A stretch of DNA of 64,000 bases, taken from NCBI GenBank assembly GCA_024233865.1, contig JACKPA010000018.1:62001-126000 (forward strand), given 5' to 3'. Numbering within the stretch: the first letter of the stretch is position 1; each line of letters starts with the position of its first letter. Source of the DNA: Leptospiraceae bacterium (GTDB lineage: Bacteria; Spirochaetota; Leptospiria; Leptospirales; Leptospiraceae). Positions 53,176-62,833 of this stretch are shown one piece after another. The notes beneath the pieces were generated by a model. It saw only the letters and a list, made by a program, of their open reading frames with translations, had not been told where the DNA came from and did not search any database. The position numbers and the translations under genes were made by a program.

Positions 53176-55347
53176 ATGCGAGAATACGTAAATAACTTAA
53201 TAAATAAATTATTAGAAAGTTGGATTGTAAAAAAATTCAATGGTTTGAATATTGCAGACAAAATTAATGTAACTGTTTGTTCCATTATTGTTATTACTTT
53301 TATCATACTATTTCCTACCACATTAAGCAAGTTTTATACCATTAGTTTGGAATCGTCTGAAAACTATATTAAAGAAGTTTCCAAACACAATTCAAGGCTT
53401 GTTTTGGAAAAACTCATTCAAGTCGAATCTACCGGAAATTTTTTAATTACACAAATAGCTTCAAATTCCAGGACTATAGACAGGCAAAATGTAATCGGAT
53501 TACTAAAAGATGCTCTAAAAAGTCAACCAAATATCTACAGCATTGGAATGGTTTTTGAACCAAATATGTTTGACGGACAAGATGATAAATACTATAACAA
53601 AGAGGGAAGCAATCATCTAGGTCAATTTATGCCTTATATATTTAGGAATGGCAATTCATTTAAAGTATCTCTAGCCATAGACGGTTTATCTGCTGGGAAA
53701 AAGAGGTTTTGGTACAACGTTCCCAAAGAAACAAAAAAAATCTATCTAGCCGAACCAGCCTATTATCATATTGCAGGAAAAAGTGTTTTGATGACTGCAA
53801 TTTGTATTCCGATACTGGACTTAAAAGGTGAGTTTCGTGGAGTATTGGTTCTGGATATTGAGCTATCCTACATCCAACAACTGATCGAAAAAAACAGACC
53901 TTTAGGTGGATACTTATCTATCCTTACGGAAAAAGGAACAATCATTGCTCATGGAGCGCAGCCATCTTTAATTACAAAAAATGTTTTAGACCTTGACGAA
54001 GAAAATAAGTTTTTTACGGAGAAAATAGCTAAAGGAGAAGAAATTGTTATCTATCATAAGTCTAGTGAAACCGGTGAAGCTAATTCTTTAAAAGTTTTTA
54101 TTCCTATAATTTTAGAAAATGGTAACATACACTGGAGCTTGTCTTCTATTGTTCCCAAAGCAAACATACTTTCTGAGTTTTATTCGATTTTGAGGATTAT
54201 ACTTTTGGTTTCGGTATTATCCTTTTTAATTATTTATTCCTCTGTTGTTGTTTTAACTCGTTATATCACAAAAAATCTAATTACGGCTTCGGTTCATTTG
54301 CGAACCATCGCTATGGGAAACTTTAACGAAGCTATTCCACAGAAATATTTTTCTTTGGGTGATGAGGTCGGGACTATCTTTAAGTCTATGAATACCATGC
54401 AAAATACAACACGAGACCTTGTGCTTCAGGTTTTGGAATCGGTTAAGATTGTTGCGAGCTCATCTGAAAAAATGAATATTGCAATCCATGAATTGAATTC
54501 ACAAACAGATGATATATCTCATTCTATGAATCAGCTAACTATGGATATGGAAGCAACTTACAGTTCAACACAAAAAATCAACGATGCATCTAATAAAGTG
54601 GAGGAACTGATTCAAAACATTTCCAAAAGGTCTTTGCATGGCTCTGTCGCAGCAGGAAAGATGAACAAACGAGTCTTGAAGATTAGCCATAGTGCAAAAG
54701 AAGCCCAAGATACAACCAACCAAATCTATAGCACTACAAAAGAAAAGCTAGTCCAAAGTTTGGAAGAATCCAAAGCCGTTGAAAAAATATCTAAGCTCTC
54801 CAATGTAATATTGCAAATCATTTCTCAGACAAACCTACTTTCTCTCAATGCTGCCATTGAAGCGGAAAGAGCTGGAGATGCCGGAAAAGGCTTTTCCGTT
54901 GTAGCAGAAGAAATACGAAAACTATCTCAAGACTCACGGAATACGATCCAAGAAATCCAAAAGGTGACAAAAACAGTTATATCTTCTGTTAAAAATCTGT
55001 CCAACAGTTCGTTAAAAGTAATAGAATTTATTGATTCCAAGGTGATTCCTGATTATAAAAACTTGATTAATATTGGTGAACAATATACAAAAGATATAAT
55101 CTTTATAGATGATCTGATAACGGAAATAAGTACTTCCGGAGAGCAACTCATGAGTTCTTTTGAAAAAATATTATCTTATGTAAACGAAGTTTTTTCCGTA
55201 ATGCAAGCAGTTACCAACGAAACGTTCCGCATCAAAGCAAAAACCAATTCAATTACACTAAAAATCAATGATGTTCAAAAAATGATAGACGACAATGATG
55301 ATAGCGTCCAAGAATTACAAGAAATTGTGAAAAAGTTTCAATTTTAA
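53176..55347 (+). CDS. Methyl-accepting chemotaxis protein with Cache sensor
   Basis: 723 residues. A transmembrane helix near 32-52, an extracytoplasmic dCache-type sensor (about 60-330; FWYNVPKET, AYYHIAGKS and GVLVLDIEL are typical), a second helix near 340-362, a HAMP domain and a long coiled-coil signalling region. The highly conserved receptor tip is intact: QTNLLSLNAAIEAERAGDAG followed by KGFSVVAEEIRKLSQDS. It would signal through CheA/CheW. No che gene is in the window. The C-terminal end (DNDDSVQELQEIVKKF) shows no CheR-binding pentapeptide. It is convergent with the glutamate dehydrogenase gene, 12 bases apart. Confidence 0.95.
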   Translation: MREYVNNLINKLLESWIVKKFNGLNIADKINVTVCSIIVITFIILFPTTLSKFYTISLESSENYIKEVSKHNSRLVLEKLIQVESTGNFLITQIASNSRTIDRQNVIGLLKDALKSQPNIYSIGMVFEPNMFDGQDDKYYNKEGSNHLGQFMPYIFRNGNSFKVSLAIDGLSAGKKRFWYNVPKETKKIYLAEPAYYHIAGKSVLMTAICIPILDLKGEFRGVLVLDIELSYIQQLIEKNRPLGGYLSILTEKGTIIAHGAQPSLITKNVLDLDEENKFFTEKIAKGEEIVIYHKSSETGEANSLKVFIPIILENGNIHWSLSSIVPKANILSEFYSILRIILLVSVLSFLIIYSSVVVLTRYITKNLITASVHLRTIAMGNFNEAIPQKYFSLGDEVGTIFKSMNTMQNTTRDLVLQVLESVKIVASSSEKMNIAIHELNSQTDDISHSMNQLTMDMEATYSSTQKINDASNKVEELIQNISKRSLHGSVAAGKMNKRVLKISHSAKEAQDTTNQIYSTTKEKLVQSLEESKAVEKISKLSNVILQIISQTNLLSLNAAIEAERAGDAGKGFSVVAEEIRKLSQDSRNTIQEIQKVTKTVISSVKNLSNSSLKVIEFIDSKVIPDYKNLINIGEQYTKDIIFIDDLITEISTSGEQLMSSFEKILSYVNEVFSVMQAVTNETFRIKAKTNSITLKINDVQKMIDDNDDSVQELQEIVKKFQF

Positions 55348-55359
55348 ATTTTGTAGAAT

Positions 55360-58300
55360 TTATAATAACCTTTCTAAGATACCTTTTGAATCAGAAGATA
55401 ATTGTGTATAAAACTTACTTTTAAATATTTTTTCAGAACTTGTATCAATACTCCATTTTTGTTTAATCTTTTCTCGAATCGAAAATACAAACTCAACCAA
55501 TTCTTTTTCAAGAGATTTATCTCTAATTTTCGTCAGTTCGTCCATTAGAAATGGGATTTTGAGTTCATACAAATTATCAAAAATTTCTTTAAACCTTCCT
55601 ATTTTGTTCTGAGAGTCTGCCGCAAGAAGTAGGATACCATTTATACCCAAAAAATTGACGTAATAATTCACCACTTGAGTAGTTAAAATTTCCTTTTTTA
55701 GAGGATGAGCAAACAAAGAGTCTTTATAATTATTTTTTACAAGTTTTGGGAAATAATGTAAATACAATTCTTGATAATTTTCCGGTTGAAAAACTCCAAC
55801 TTCCATAGAATTTGAATAAAGATACATTTTGGTATAAGCTAGCAATACACATAAAGCTGGTTTTGGAATATTTTTACTAACCTTTTTCCATTCATCCCAA
55901 TCATGAAGTGTTGGTGGAATTTTTTCCGTAGATGGATGTAAAGTACCATTTCTAACCAGAAAAAAAGATGTTTTAATAAAGTCATCCCACCCATTTTTCT
56001 CAGTTTCATAATGGTCTATATTGATAACAAGGCTTTGCAATGCATTGTTAAGTAATACACTGTTTACTACTTCCTCAGTGACATCTTTTAATATTTTGTT
56101 TCTATCTTCCAATGAGTTGATAGTTCCTCTTTCTTTTAGATAGTTAAAAAATATCTTTAAGTTAACCTCATGGTCAGATAAATCTACTCCACCGGAATTA
56201 TCCAAAGCATCAGTATAAATATTTCCCCCTTTTATGGCGTATTCTATTCTTCCAAGCTGTGTCAAACCAAGGTTACCTCCCTCAGAAACAACCTTTGCTC
56301 GCAGTTCATTTCCATTGATTCGGTATTCATTGTTTGTTGGGTCTCCTACCTTAGTATTTTCTTCAGATTCCGATTTTACGTACGTTCCGATTCCACCATT
56401 GTATAACATGTCAACAGGAGCTTTCAAAATCGCCTTGATCAAAGCCTCTCCGGAAAGTGTGGATTCCTCTAATCCAAGCACTTTTTGAATTTCACTTGAC
56501 AATAGAATTGCTTTCTCTGTTTTATCAAAAATCCCACCGCCCTGGGATAATAGCTCTTTATTATAAAAGTCCCATCCGGAATTTTTGTCCCTAAAAAGCC
56601 TCAAGCGTTCTTGATAGCTTTTTTCTGGGTCTGGGTTTGGATCCAAAAAAATATGTTTATGATTGAATGCTGCCACAAGCTTAAAATACTTACTTTCCAA
56701 TAGTCCGTTTCCAAATACGTCCCCTCCCATGTCTCCAATTCCCACAACGGTAATTGATTCTGCTCTAAAATCAACACCCAAATATCGAAACAATCTATCT
56801 GCATTTACAAGAGCACCTTTGGCTGTGATGCCGAGGTCTTTGTGAGAATAGCCCATTGAACCTCCGGAAGCAAATGCATCATCTAACCAGAACCTATTGT
56901 CCTGAGATATTGAATTGGCAACATCAGAAAAACTAGCAGTCCCCTTATCTGCAGCTACAACCAAATAAGGATCGATTTCATCATAAGCAAACGGTCCATT
57001 TGGTTCGGCAAAAGGCAATATTTTTTCATGGGTTCTATTGTCCGTAAGAGATAGTAAAGAACTAATATAAGATTTATAAACGTCAATTGGCAGGATGTTT
57101 TCTGCTCTATATAGATTATTAGTAATTACAAAACCTCCTTTGGAACCAACCGGCACAATTAACGTATTTTTTACCATTTGAGTTTTCATAAGAGACAGAA
57201 TTTCCGTTCTATAATCCGAAGGTCTGTCAGAAAACCGTAAACCTCCTCTTGCAACAGTTCCTCCTCTCAAATGTATACCTTGGAAGTTTGATGCATAAAC
57301 AAAAATTTCTCTGTAAGGTCTTGGTAATGGCAAGGATATAGGAATAGAACTGTCAATTTTATAGGCTACGGAATTTCTATAAACGCCAATTTTATTATGT
57401 AATTTATCTTTAGAACCCAGTCCAAAAAAATTGGTTCTAAGGATGGAAAGAACAGTTGTTCTAAACGAACTTAATACTTCGTCTTCCTTAATGGTTTTTG
57501 CTTTATCGGATATTTCTTTAAGCTCTTTTTCCGATGCAGGTTTGCCATTTTGAAATTTTTTTTGAAAATACTCCCATGCTATAGAACAAAATTCAGGATA
57601 TTTAACCAATGTATCATTAAAATCCGCAACATGAAAAGATGAATTTCCCTGGATACAGTAGTCTCGGACTGACTTTAAAAAGAAAAGTCCATTGGCATCC
57701 AAATTTGATTTTGGTAAAACACCGGAAAGAGTATCACATGGTAAAGCACCTTTTAGCGTTAGGCTAATTGCTTCTTGCAAGCGGTTGTACAAATTGTCTT
57801 TGTCTTCCATGTAATCAAAAAAGAATTCTGACTTGGCATATTGTTCCCCACCAAACATAAATCTATAAACCCTTTGGGATATGGGAGATAGGGAAAGGCT
57901 TGTTAAGGCTGTTACCCATAAAGACAAAGAGAATTCTAAATTTTTGGTGACAGCATGAATAACAGTGGTGTCATTTCTTAATTGCGTTACATCAATAATA
58001 ACTCTATCATCTCCAAGATTTTTAACCAGTTCCAAATCTTGGATAGCTTTTTCCGGACTGTGGGTTGCCTTATAATCTTCCCAATACCCAACATTTAAAT
58101 CATCAAAGTTTTCATTAAATTTTTTCTCCCAACAGAGTTTCAACTGATCCATCCAATCCATAAATAGATATTCTATTTGAGAAGCCAGTTCTGGTAATTT
58201 GGATTCATCGATGTTAGGGTTACGTACTATCAAAAATCCTTCAAAAATCTTATCTCTATAAACTTCATAGTCTTTTAGAGAACAGTTTGGAATTTCTTTT

Positions 58301-59352
58301 TGGATTAAAAAATATACCTGTTTCCATTTTTCCTCTGACCATTTTTTTTCTGGAACAAATGTTATAAATAAAACAAGACCATGGTTTAATAAAACAAAAC
58401 TAGAGTGAATTTCTGTTCGCAAAGAATGTTCCATTAGAGAAGAAAAGATTTGCCTATAAAGGTGTTCTGGAATTAAAAACAAAAGTTCTTTTGGCATATA
58501 GTTAAACATCATTCGAACAGTCCTGCCCAAACCGGAATTGTACTGTATGTTTTCTTCTGCTATAAATTTATGAAGATTTCTTTTTAAAATGGGTATATCA
58601 TTTAAGGCAGAATTTCTGGCTGCTTGGCTTAGACTTCCCGATAATAACAAGCGATATCCCTGGTTTACAAATGCAAAATAGAAAATATTCCCTTCTCCAA
58701 TCAAAGACGAATCTTGGGTTTCCAAACAATATCTACCCGGAGATGGATTATTGGGGAGGGCTTTAATCCAATCAATAACTCTATCATCCGGAATATTTCC
58801 TAATCTGAATTCAGTTTTCTCAGCAGATGAAAGGTAATAAGTTCCTTCCCATACATAGCCTTTTGTTAATAACCATTGGATAAATTCAGAGTATTCTTCA
58901 CCCCATTTTAATAAGTATTTTGTATTAATATCGGTAAAAAACAGCTTATAATCATTGATAATGTTTAAAATTTTTATATAAGATGATTGAATGTTAGATA
59001 TAAGTTTAGATAATAAAACTTGTTCAATATCATTAATTTCTATATAATACATTTCTTCTTTTTCGGAAGGATGAAAATGTAAACTAATTTTGACGATAAT
59101 ATGTAAAAGATAAAAAATCCTTCTTAATTTTGCCGTCACAAAAGGTGTTGATTTATAGACAATCATAAGATAAACCGATTTTTTACCATCTTGGGATTCG
59201 CTTTCATTGAGGTAAGAATATTGAATGGCAATTGGATTTGCCTCTATAGATTGATAGTAATTCCAAAGTCTGGATTCAATAGAATTTTGGTTTTTTCTGT
59301 TTGTTTGGTTAAAGCATTTGGATAGGGACGAAGTAAAAAATTCTTTATTCAT
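55360..59352 (-). CDS. NAD-specific glutamate dehydrogenase, large type
   Basis: 1330 residues from an ATG with GGAGG about 12 bases upstream; an upstream TTG in frame is less likely. The central Bac_GDH region is unmistakable: RGGTVARGGLRFSDRPSDYR, TEILSLMKTQMVKNTLIVPVG, SKGGFVITNN, and later VVGIGDMGGDVFGNG (dinucleotide fold). It converts glutamate to 2-oxoglutarate and ammonia with NAD+, supporting amino-acid catabolism. It is shorter than the classical 180 kDa enzymes (about 1600 residues), mainly in the N-terminal regulatory part. Not to be confused with the short hexameric GDH. Confidence 0.95.
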   Translation of the reverse strand: MNKEFFTSSLSKCFNQTNRKNQNSIESRLWNYYQSIEANPIAIQYSYLNESESQDGKKSVYLMIVYKSTPFVTAKLRRIFYLLHIIVKISLHFHPSEKEEMYYIEINDIEQVLLSKLISNIQSSYIKILNIINDYKLFFTDINTKYLLKWGEEYSEFIQWLLTKGYVWEGTYYLSSAEKTEFRLGNIPDDRVIDWIKALPNNPSPGRYCLETQDSSLIGEGNIFYFAFVNQGYRLLLSGSLSQAARNSALNDIPILKRNLHKFIAEENIQYNSGLGRTVRMMFNYMPKELLFLIPEHLYRQIFSSLMEHSLRTEIHSSFVLLNHGLVLFITFVPEKKWSEEKWKQVYFLIQKEIPNCSLKDYEVYRDKIFEGFLIVRNPNIDESKLPELASQIEYLFMDWMDQLKLCWEKKFNENFDDLNVGYWEDYKATHSPEKAIQDLELVKNLGDDRVIIDVTQLRNDTTVIHAVTKNLEFSLSLWVTALTSLSLSPISQRVYRFMFGGEQYAKSEFFFDYMEDKDNLYNRLQEAISLTLKGALPCDTLSGVLPKSNLDANGLFFLKSVRDYCIQGNSSFHVADFNDTLVKYPEFCSIAWEYFQKKFQNGKPASEKELKEISDKAKTIKEDEVLSSFRTTVLSILRTNFFGLGSKDKLHNKIGVYRNSVAYKIDSSIPISLPLPRPYREIFVYASNFQGIHLRGGTVARGGLRFSDRPSDYRTEILSLMKTQMVKNTLIVPVGSKGGFVITNNLYRAENILPIDVYKSYISSLLSLTDNRTHEKILPFAEPNGPFAYDEIDPYLVVAADKGTASFSDVANSISQDNRFWLDDAFASGGSMGYSHKDLGITAKGALVNADRLFRYLGVDFRAESITVVGIGDMGGDVFGNGLLESKYFKLVAAFNHKHIFLDPNPDPEKSYQERLRLFRDKNSGWDFYNKELLSQGGGIFDKTEKAILLSSEIQKVLGLEESTLSGEALIKAILKAPVDMLYNGGIGTYVKSESEENTKVGDPTNNEYRINGNELRAKVVSEGGNLGLTQLGRIEYAIKGGNIYTDALDNSGGVDLSDHEVNLKIFFNYLKERGTINSLEDRNKILKDVTEEVVNSVLLNNALQSLVINIDHYETEKNGWDDFIKTSFFLVRNGTLHPSTEKIPPTLHDWDEWKKVSKNIPKPALCVLLAYTKMYLYSNSMEVGVFQPENYQELYLHYFPKLVKNNYKDSLFAHPLKKEILTTQVVNYYVNFLGINGILLLAADSQNKIGRFKEIFDNLYELKIPFLMDELTKIRDKSLEKELVEFVFSIREKIKQKWSIDTSSEKIFKSKFYTQLSSDSKGILERLL

Positions 59353-59441
59353 TGGCGTATTTTTCCTCCACAAATACAACGATAAATAAAAAAAAGAATT
59401 GGAGAAAAGAATTTTTATTAAAAAGACAAAAAAATTTTATA

Positions 59442-60989
59442 TTAAAAATTAGGAGTTAGTTTTCTTATTCTTTGGTTTCCTGTATCTGCAAAATAAACGT
59501 TTCCAGCACTATCCACATACAACCCCCTAGGACGATAAAGAGGAACAGTTGTAGCGCTCAAATCGCTATCATCCGTAAATCCTTCTTTTCCATTTCCGGC
59601 TATTGTATAAATATTTCCTGAAGATACGTCAATTCTTCGGATTCTACTGTTATATGTATCTGAGATAAATATGTTTCCACTAGAATCAACCGCAACTCCG
59701 TAGGGCTGGTTTATTTGAGCTGATGTAGCTGCACCTTTATCTCCGCTATAGCCTTTTGTTCCGGTGCCGACAACGGTTGAAATATTGTTACTTGTATCTA
59801 TCTTTCTGATTACGCTATTGTTATATTCTGCAAAATAAACGTTTCCACTTGAGTCTACGGACACACTAACGGCTGTATCGATATTAGCAGACGTAGCTGC
59901 CCCCCCATCTCCACTGTATCCTCCCGTACCTGTTCCGGCGATAGTGCTAATTGTTGTACCAACTATCTTTCTGATTCGGTCATTTGACAAGTCCGCAATA
60001 TATAAATTGTTGCTGCTATCTCCGTATACGCTATAAGGGCTTTGAAGCTGAGCACTCGTAGCTGCTCCACCGTCTCCACTGTATCCTCCTGAACCTGTTC
60101 CGGCAATGGTACTAATAGTGGAACCGGTAATTTTTCTAATTGCGTGGTTTCCAGTATCAGCTATGTATACATTCCCACTACTATCAACATAAACGTCACG
60201 AGGTAATTTTAGAGTAGCACTAGTCGCTGCACCACTATCTCCGGTATAACCGCTTGAGCCCGTACCGGCTATAGTACTCATAGTACCTCCGCTATCAATC
60301 TTTCTTATGCGGTAGTTAAAGGTATCGGCTATATATATATTACTGCTTGAGTCTACATAAACGCCATAAGGATTATTTAGGGTTGCACTAGTCGCTGCGC
60401 CTCCATCTCCGGTAAAGCTACCATTTCCGTTTCCTGCTAGAGTTGTTATCCCATAGCTATAAATTACACTATCTCCATTTGAGGTGTAAATTGCTTTATT
60501 TTCAGCAGTGTCTTTTATAATTATATTAAAATAGTATTGGCTACCGGAAGATAATCCGCTTGGAGTGAAGGTTGTAACTTGTAAAGTAGTTGTTTTATAC
60601 TTTTCCCATGTCCAATTAGATGTCCAATCTTGTGCTACGGTTCCATTTGCCTCTGCATCATCTACCGTATCCAAATTGTTAGTTGTAGAATAGACAATTT
60701 TATACTGAATATCTGCTGCTGCGGTCTCGTTGTCACTGGCTTGTGCCCAGGTAAGTTTTAGAGAACCCGATGTGTCTTCAAGTAAAATTGTACCTTTACT
60801 ACCAGGGGTAGGAGAAGTTGTATCAGATTTGGATAAAAGTAAGTATAGCATTGCATTCAAGCTTTGGTAGTCAGTTGTATCTTCTGCGGGAGTTAATCCC
60901 AAAGCTACCAGAACATACCCACAATTAGCCACCGAAAAAGAAGCAATGGTTATAAATAAAATGAATAAAAACTTATTTATCTTTCGCAT
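59442..60989 (-). CDS. NHL-repeat lipoprotein with fibronectin type III-like domain
   Basis: 515 residues from the ATG at 60989 with AGAGGAAA upstream; an in-frame opening 14 codons earlier is less likely. The signal ends VANC with lipidated C23. A fibronectin type III-like domain follows (about 65-185; SLKLTWAQASDNET, SGLSSGSQYYFNI), then five to six near-identical NHL units of about 55 residues built on GDGGAATSAxLxxPxGVYVDSSGN then IYIADTxNxRIRKI. The close repetition suggests recent internal expansion by slippage or recombination. Probably a beta-propeller at the surface or in the periplasm; ligand unknown. Confidence 0.85.
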   Translation of the reverse strand: MRKINKFLFILFITIASFSVANCGYVLVALGLTPAEDTTDYQSLNAMLYLLLSKSDTTSPTPGSKGTILLEDTSGSLKLTWAQASDNETAAADIQYKIVYSTTNNLDTVDDAEANGTVAQDWTSNWTWEKYKTTTLQVTTFTPSGLSSGSQYYFNIIIKDTAENKAIYTSNGDSVIYSYGITTLAGNGNGSFTGDGGAATSATLNNPYGVYVDSSSNIYIADTFNYRIRKIDSGGTMSTIAGTGSSGYTGDSGAATSATLKLPRDVYVDSSGNVYIADTGNHAIRKITGSTISTIAGTGSGGYSGDGGAATSAQLQSPYSVYGDSSNNLYIADLSNDRIRKIVGTTISTIAGTGTGGYSGDGGAATSANIDTAVSVSVDSSGNVYFAEYNNSVIRKIDTSNNISTVVGTGTKGYSGDKGAATSAQINQPYGVAVDSSGNIFISDTYNSRIRRIDVSSGNIYTIAGNGKEGFTDDSDLSATTVPLYRPRGLYVDSAGNVYFADTGNQRIRKLTPNF

Positions 60990-61166
60990 AGTCAATTTCC
61001 TCTTATTTTTACAAGTTATTCTCTTGAACAAAAGCCATTTATAATTTTAACATTTGTTAGAGTTAGTATTTTCAATTTTTCAAAGTTTTTTTACCTAATT
61101 AATTTGACTCTTTTTTGAATTAAATTCTATAATAGGATTAGAATAAAATCAAGAAAAAATAAATAT

Positions 61167-61958
61167 TTATTTTAGCATAATATCTGCTATCTGCTGTACC
61201 AGATTTTTGGGAAGAACATCCAAGAGTGTTGTTAAGGATTTATTTGCTAAACCGGGAATGCAAATAGATTGCTCTCTTTCAAGAGCTTCTAAGGATTCCT
61301 TAACAACATCCGCAGCATCCATCCATAAAAAACCAGGAATTTTTGATTCGTCAAAATTGGCTCTAGTCTGAAATTCGGTTTTTGTAAAACCAGGGCATAA
61401 GGTTTGTAAAACAATACCGGAATCTTTGTACTCTTTGTGTATTGCTTCCGTAAAACTTCTCACAAAAGATTTAGTAGCTGCATAAGTAGCGTTATAAGGA
61501 GCAGGTAAAAACCCGGCAATAGAGGCAACATTAATAATTGCACCACCTATTTTGCTTTTAAAATTTGTTAGTGCAGCATGTGTTAATCGAACCAAAGCAA
61601 CAATATTAAGATTAATTTGGTTAATTTCTTGATCAATTTTTAAATCTACAAATTTTCCCGTTGTTCCGTAACCAGCATTGTTTACCAATAGGGATAAATT
61701 CTTATCAGTTGTCACCATTTTTACAATTTTTTTAAGGTCAGTAGATTTTGTTAAATCTGCTTCGATAATATCTACCTTGGAATCGGAATTTTTTTTTATA
61801 TCTTCTGCCAATTGATTTAATCTTTCTGTATCTCTTGCAATAATTACGATATCATGGTCTTTTGCTAATTTTTTTGCAAATGCAGCTCCTATTCCGCTAG
61901 AAGCACCGGTTATATAAGCTTTGTTTGGTTCTATTTTTTGTTCTAGAGTAATATTCAT
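61167..61958 (-). CDS. Short-chain dehydrogenase/reductase
   Basis: 263 residues from ATG 61958; a longer opening from TTG 62012 is not supported. Classical SDR layout: GASSGIG (18-24) for NAD(P), ADLT after the third strand, NNAG (93-96), catalytic S146 in INVASIAG, Y159 and K163 in YAATK, and CPGFTKTEF further on. The ARD after the second strand suggests NADP(H) use (inference). It resembles fatty-acyl/short-chain reductases of the DltE/YqjQ kind; the substrate cannot be told. Both neighbours are envelope proteins. Confidence 0.9.
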   Translation of the reverse strand: MNITLEQKIEPNKAYITGASSGIGAAFAKKLAKDHDIVIIARDTERLNQLAEDIKKNSDSKVDIIEADLTKSTDLKKIVKMVTTDKNLSLLVNNAGYGTTGKFVDLKIDQEINQINLNIVALVRLTHAALTNFKSKIGGAIINVASIAGFLPAPYNATYAATKSFVRSFTEAIHKEYKDSGIVLQTLCPGFTKTEFQTRANFDESKIPGFLWMDAADVVKESLEALEREQSICIPGLANKSLTTLLDVLPKNLVQQIADIMLK

Positions 61959-62025
61959 AGTAAATTCATAGTTAAAGTGGCTTTGTTTTATTTCAAAATA
62001 TTTTTTAAACAAATATAAAGATTTT

Positions 62026-62814
62026 TTAAAATTTCATACCTATTCCCAAAAGGGCGATTTTGTTAGGGGCTGTAATTAATTTATTGTAGCTTTCACCTCT
62101 AAATTTAAAATCTAAAAATTCAATTTCTCCTTCAAAAAATGTAAAAAAAGATGAAAAGTTCAATTGTATTCCTATTTTTGTGGAGCCTTTTGTAACATTG
62201 CATTTGGTGTTTCCGGAACATAAGCCGTAACCAACCCCGATTCCTAAATAGGGATCAATCAAACCGTTTCCCAAAACATGATAATTGATCCCTAATCCGA
62301 TAGTATCCGTTTGCAACTTTGCAATGTCCGAGGAATAAGATTTGTTAGACAAAACGCTAAGTCCTAGTAATATGCTATAAAATGAATTAGAAGAATAGCT
62401 GCTTAATTGCTGTAATTCGTAAAAAGGTATAAATTTATCTGCCGGATGGTTGGAAGCCTTAATTTTAAAGGTAGTATTTGTATAATCAAAGGCAAATCCA
62501 ATGGAAGGATTCATCCTATATTCGGCTCCTATTCTAATGGGTGTTGTTTCGGTCCTGTATATGGTTTTGTAATCAGTGGAAAGAACCGCCAGCGATTTAA
62601 AAATCGTAGAGTCTGTATTAATACTAAGAATCGCATGGTTTGTTAGAGTAGACTGTGCATGATAACTTGAGCCTGCTCTTTGAATTTCACCTGTTCCTCC
62701 GGCAAAGAAAATATACCATTTGCTTTTTTCTGTTTCTTCAGCTTTTAAAGAATTTCCCAAAAAAGGAATTAATAGAATAAAAAGGAAAAATTGGATTATT
62801 TTTTTGTTTTTCAT
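62026..62814 (-). CDS. Outer-membrane beta-barrel protein (OmpA/OmpW-like size)
   Basis: 262 residues from the ATG at 62814; the frame is open earlier but the signal peptide begins here. Signal about 1-24 (ends LKA). The mature chain has about ten amphipathic strands: RIGAEYRMNPSIGFAFDYT, TIGLGINYHVLGNGLIDPYL and GIGVGYGLC are barrel-like, and the protein ends LLGIGMKF, a terminal Phe. Two cysteines lie in GLCSGNTKCN, a loop probably closed by a disulfide. It resembles eight- to ten-stranded outer-membrane proteins; no function assigned. Confidence 0.65.
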   Translation of the reverse strand: MKNKKIIQFFLFILLIPFLGNSLKAEETEKSKWYIFFAGGTGEIQRAGSSYHAQSTLTNHAILSINTDSTIFKSLAVLSTDYKTIYRTETTPIRIGAEYRMNPSIGFAFDYTNTTFKIKASNHPADKFIPFYELQQLSSYSSNSFYSILLGLSVLSNKSYSSDIAKLQTDTIGLGINYHVLGNGLIDPYLGIGVGYGLCSGNTKCNVTKGSTKIGIQLNFSSFFTFFEGEIEFLDFKFRGESYNKLITAPNKIALLGIGMKF

Positions 62815-62833
62815 TTTGTATGCCTTTATAAGA

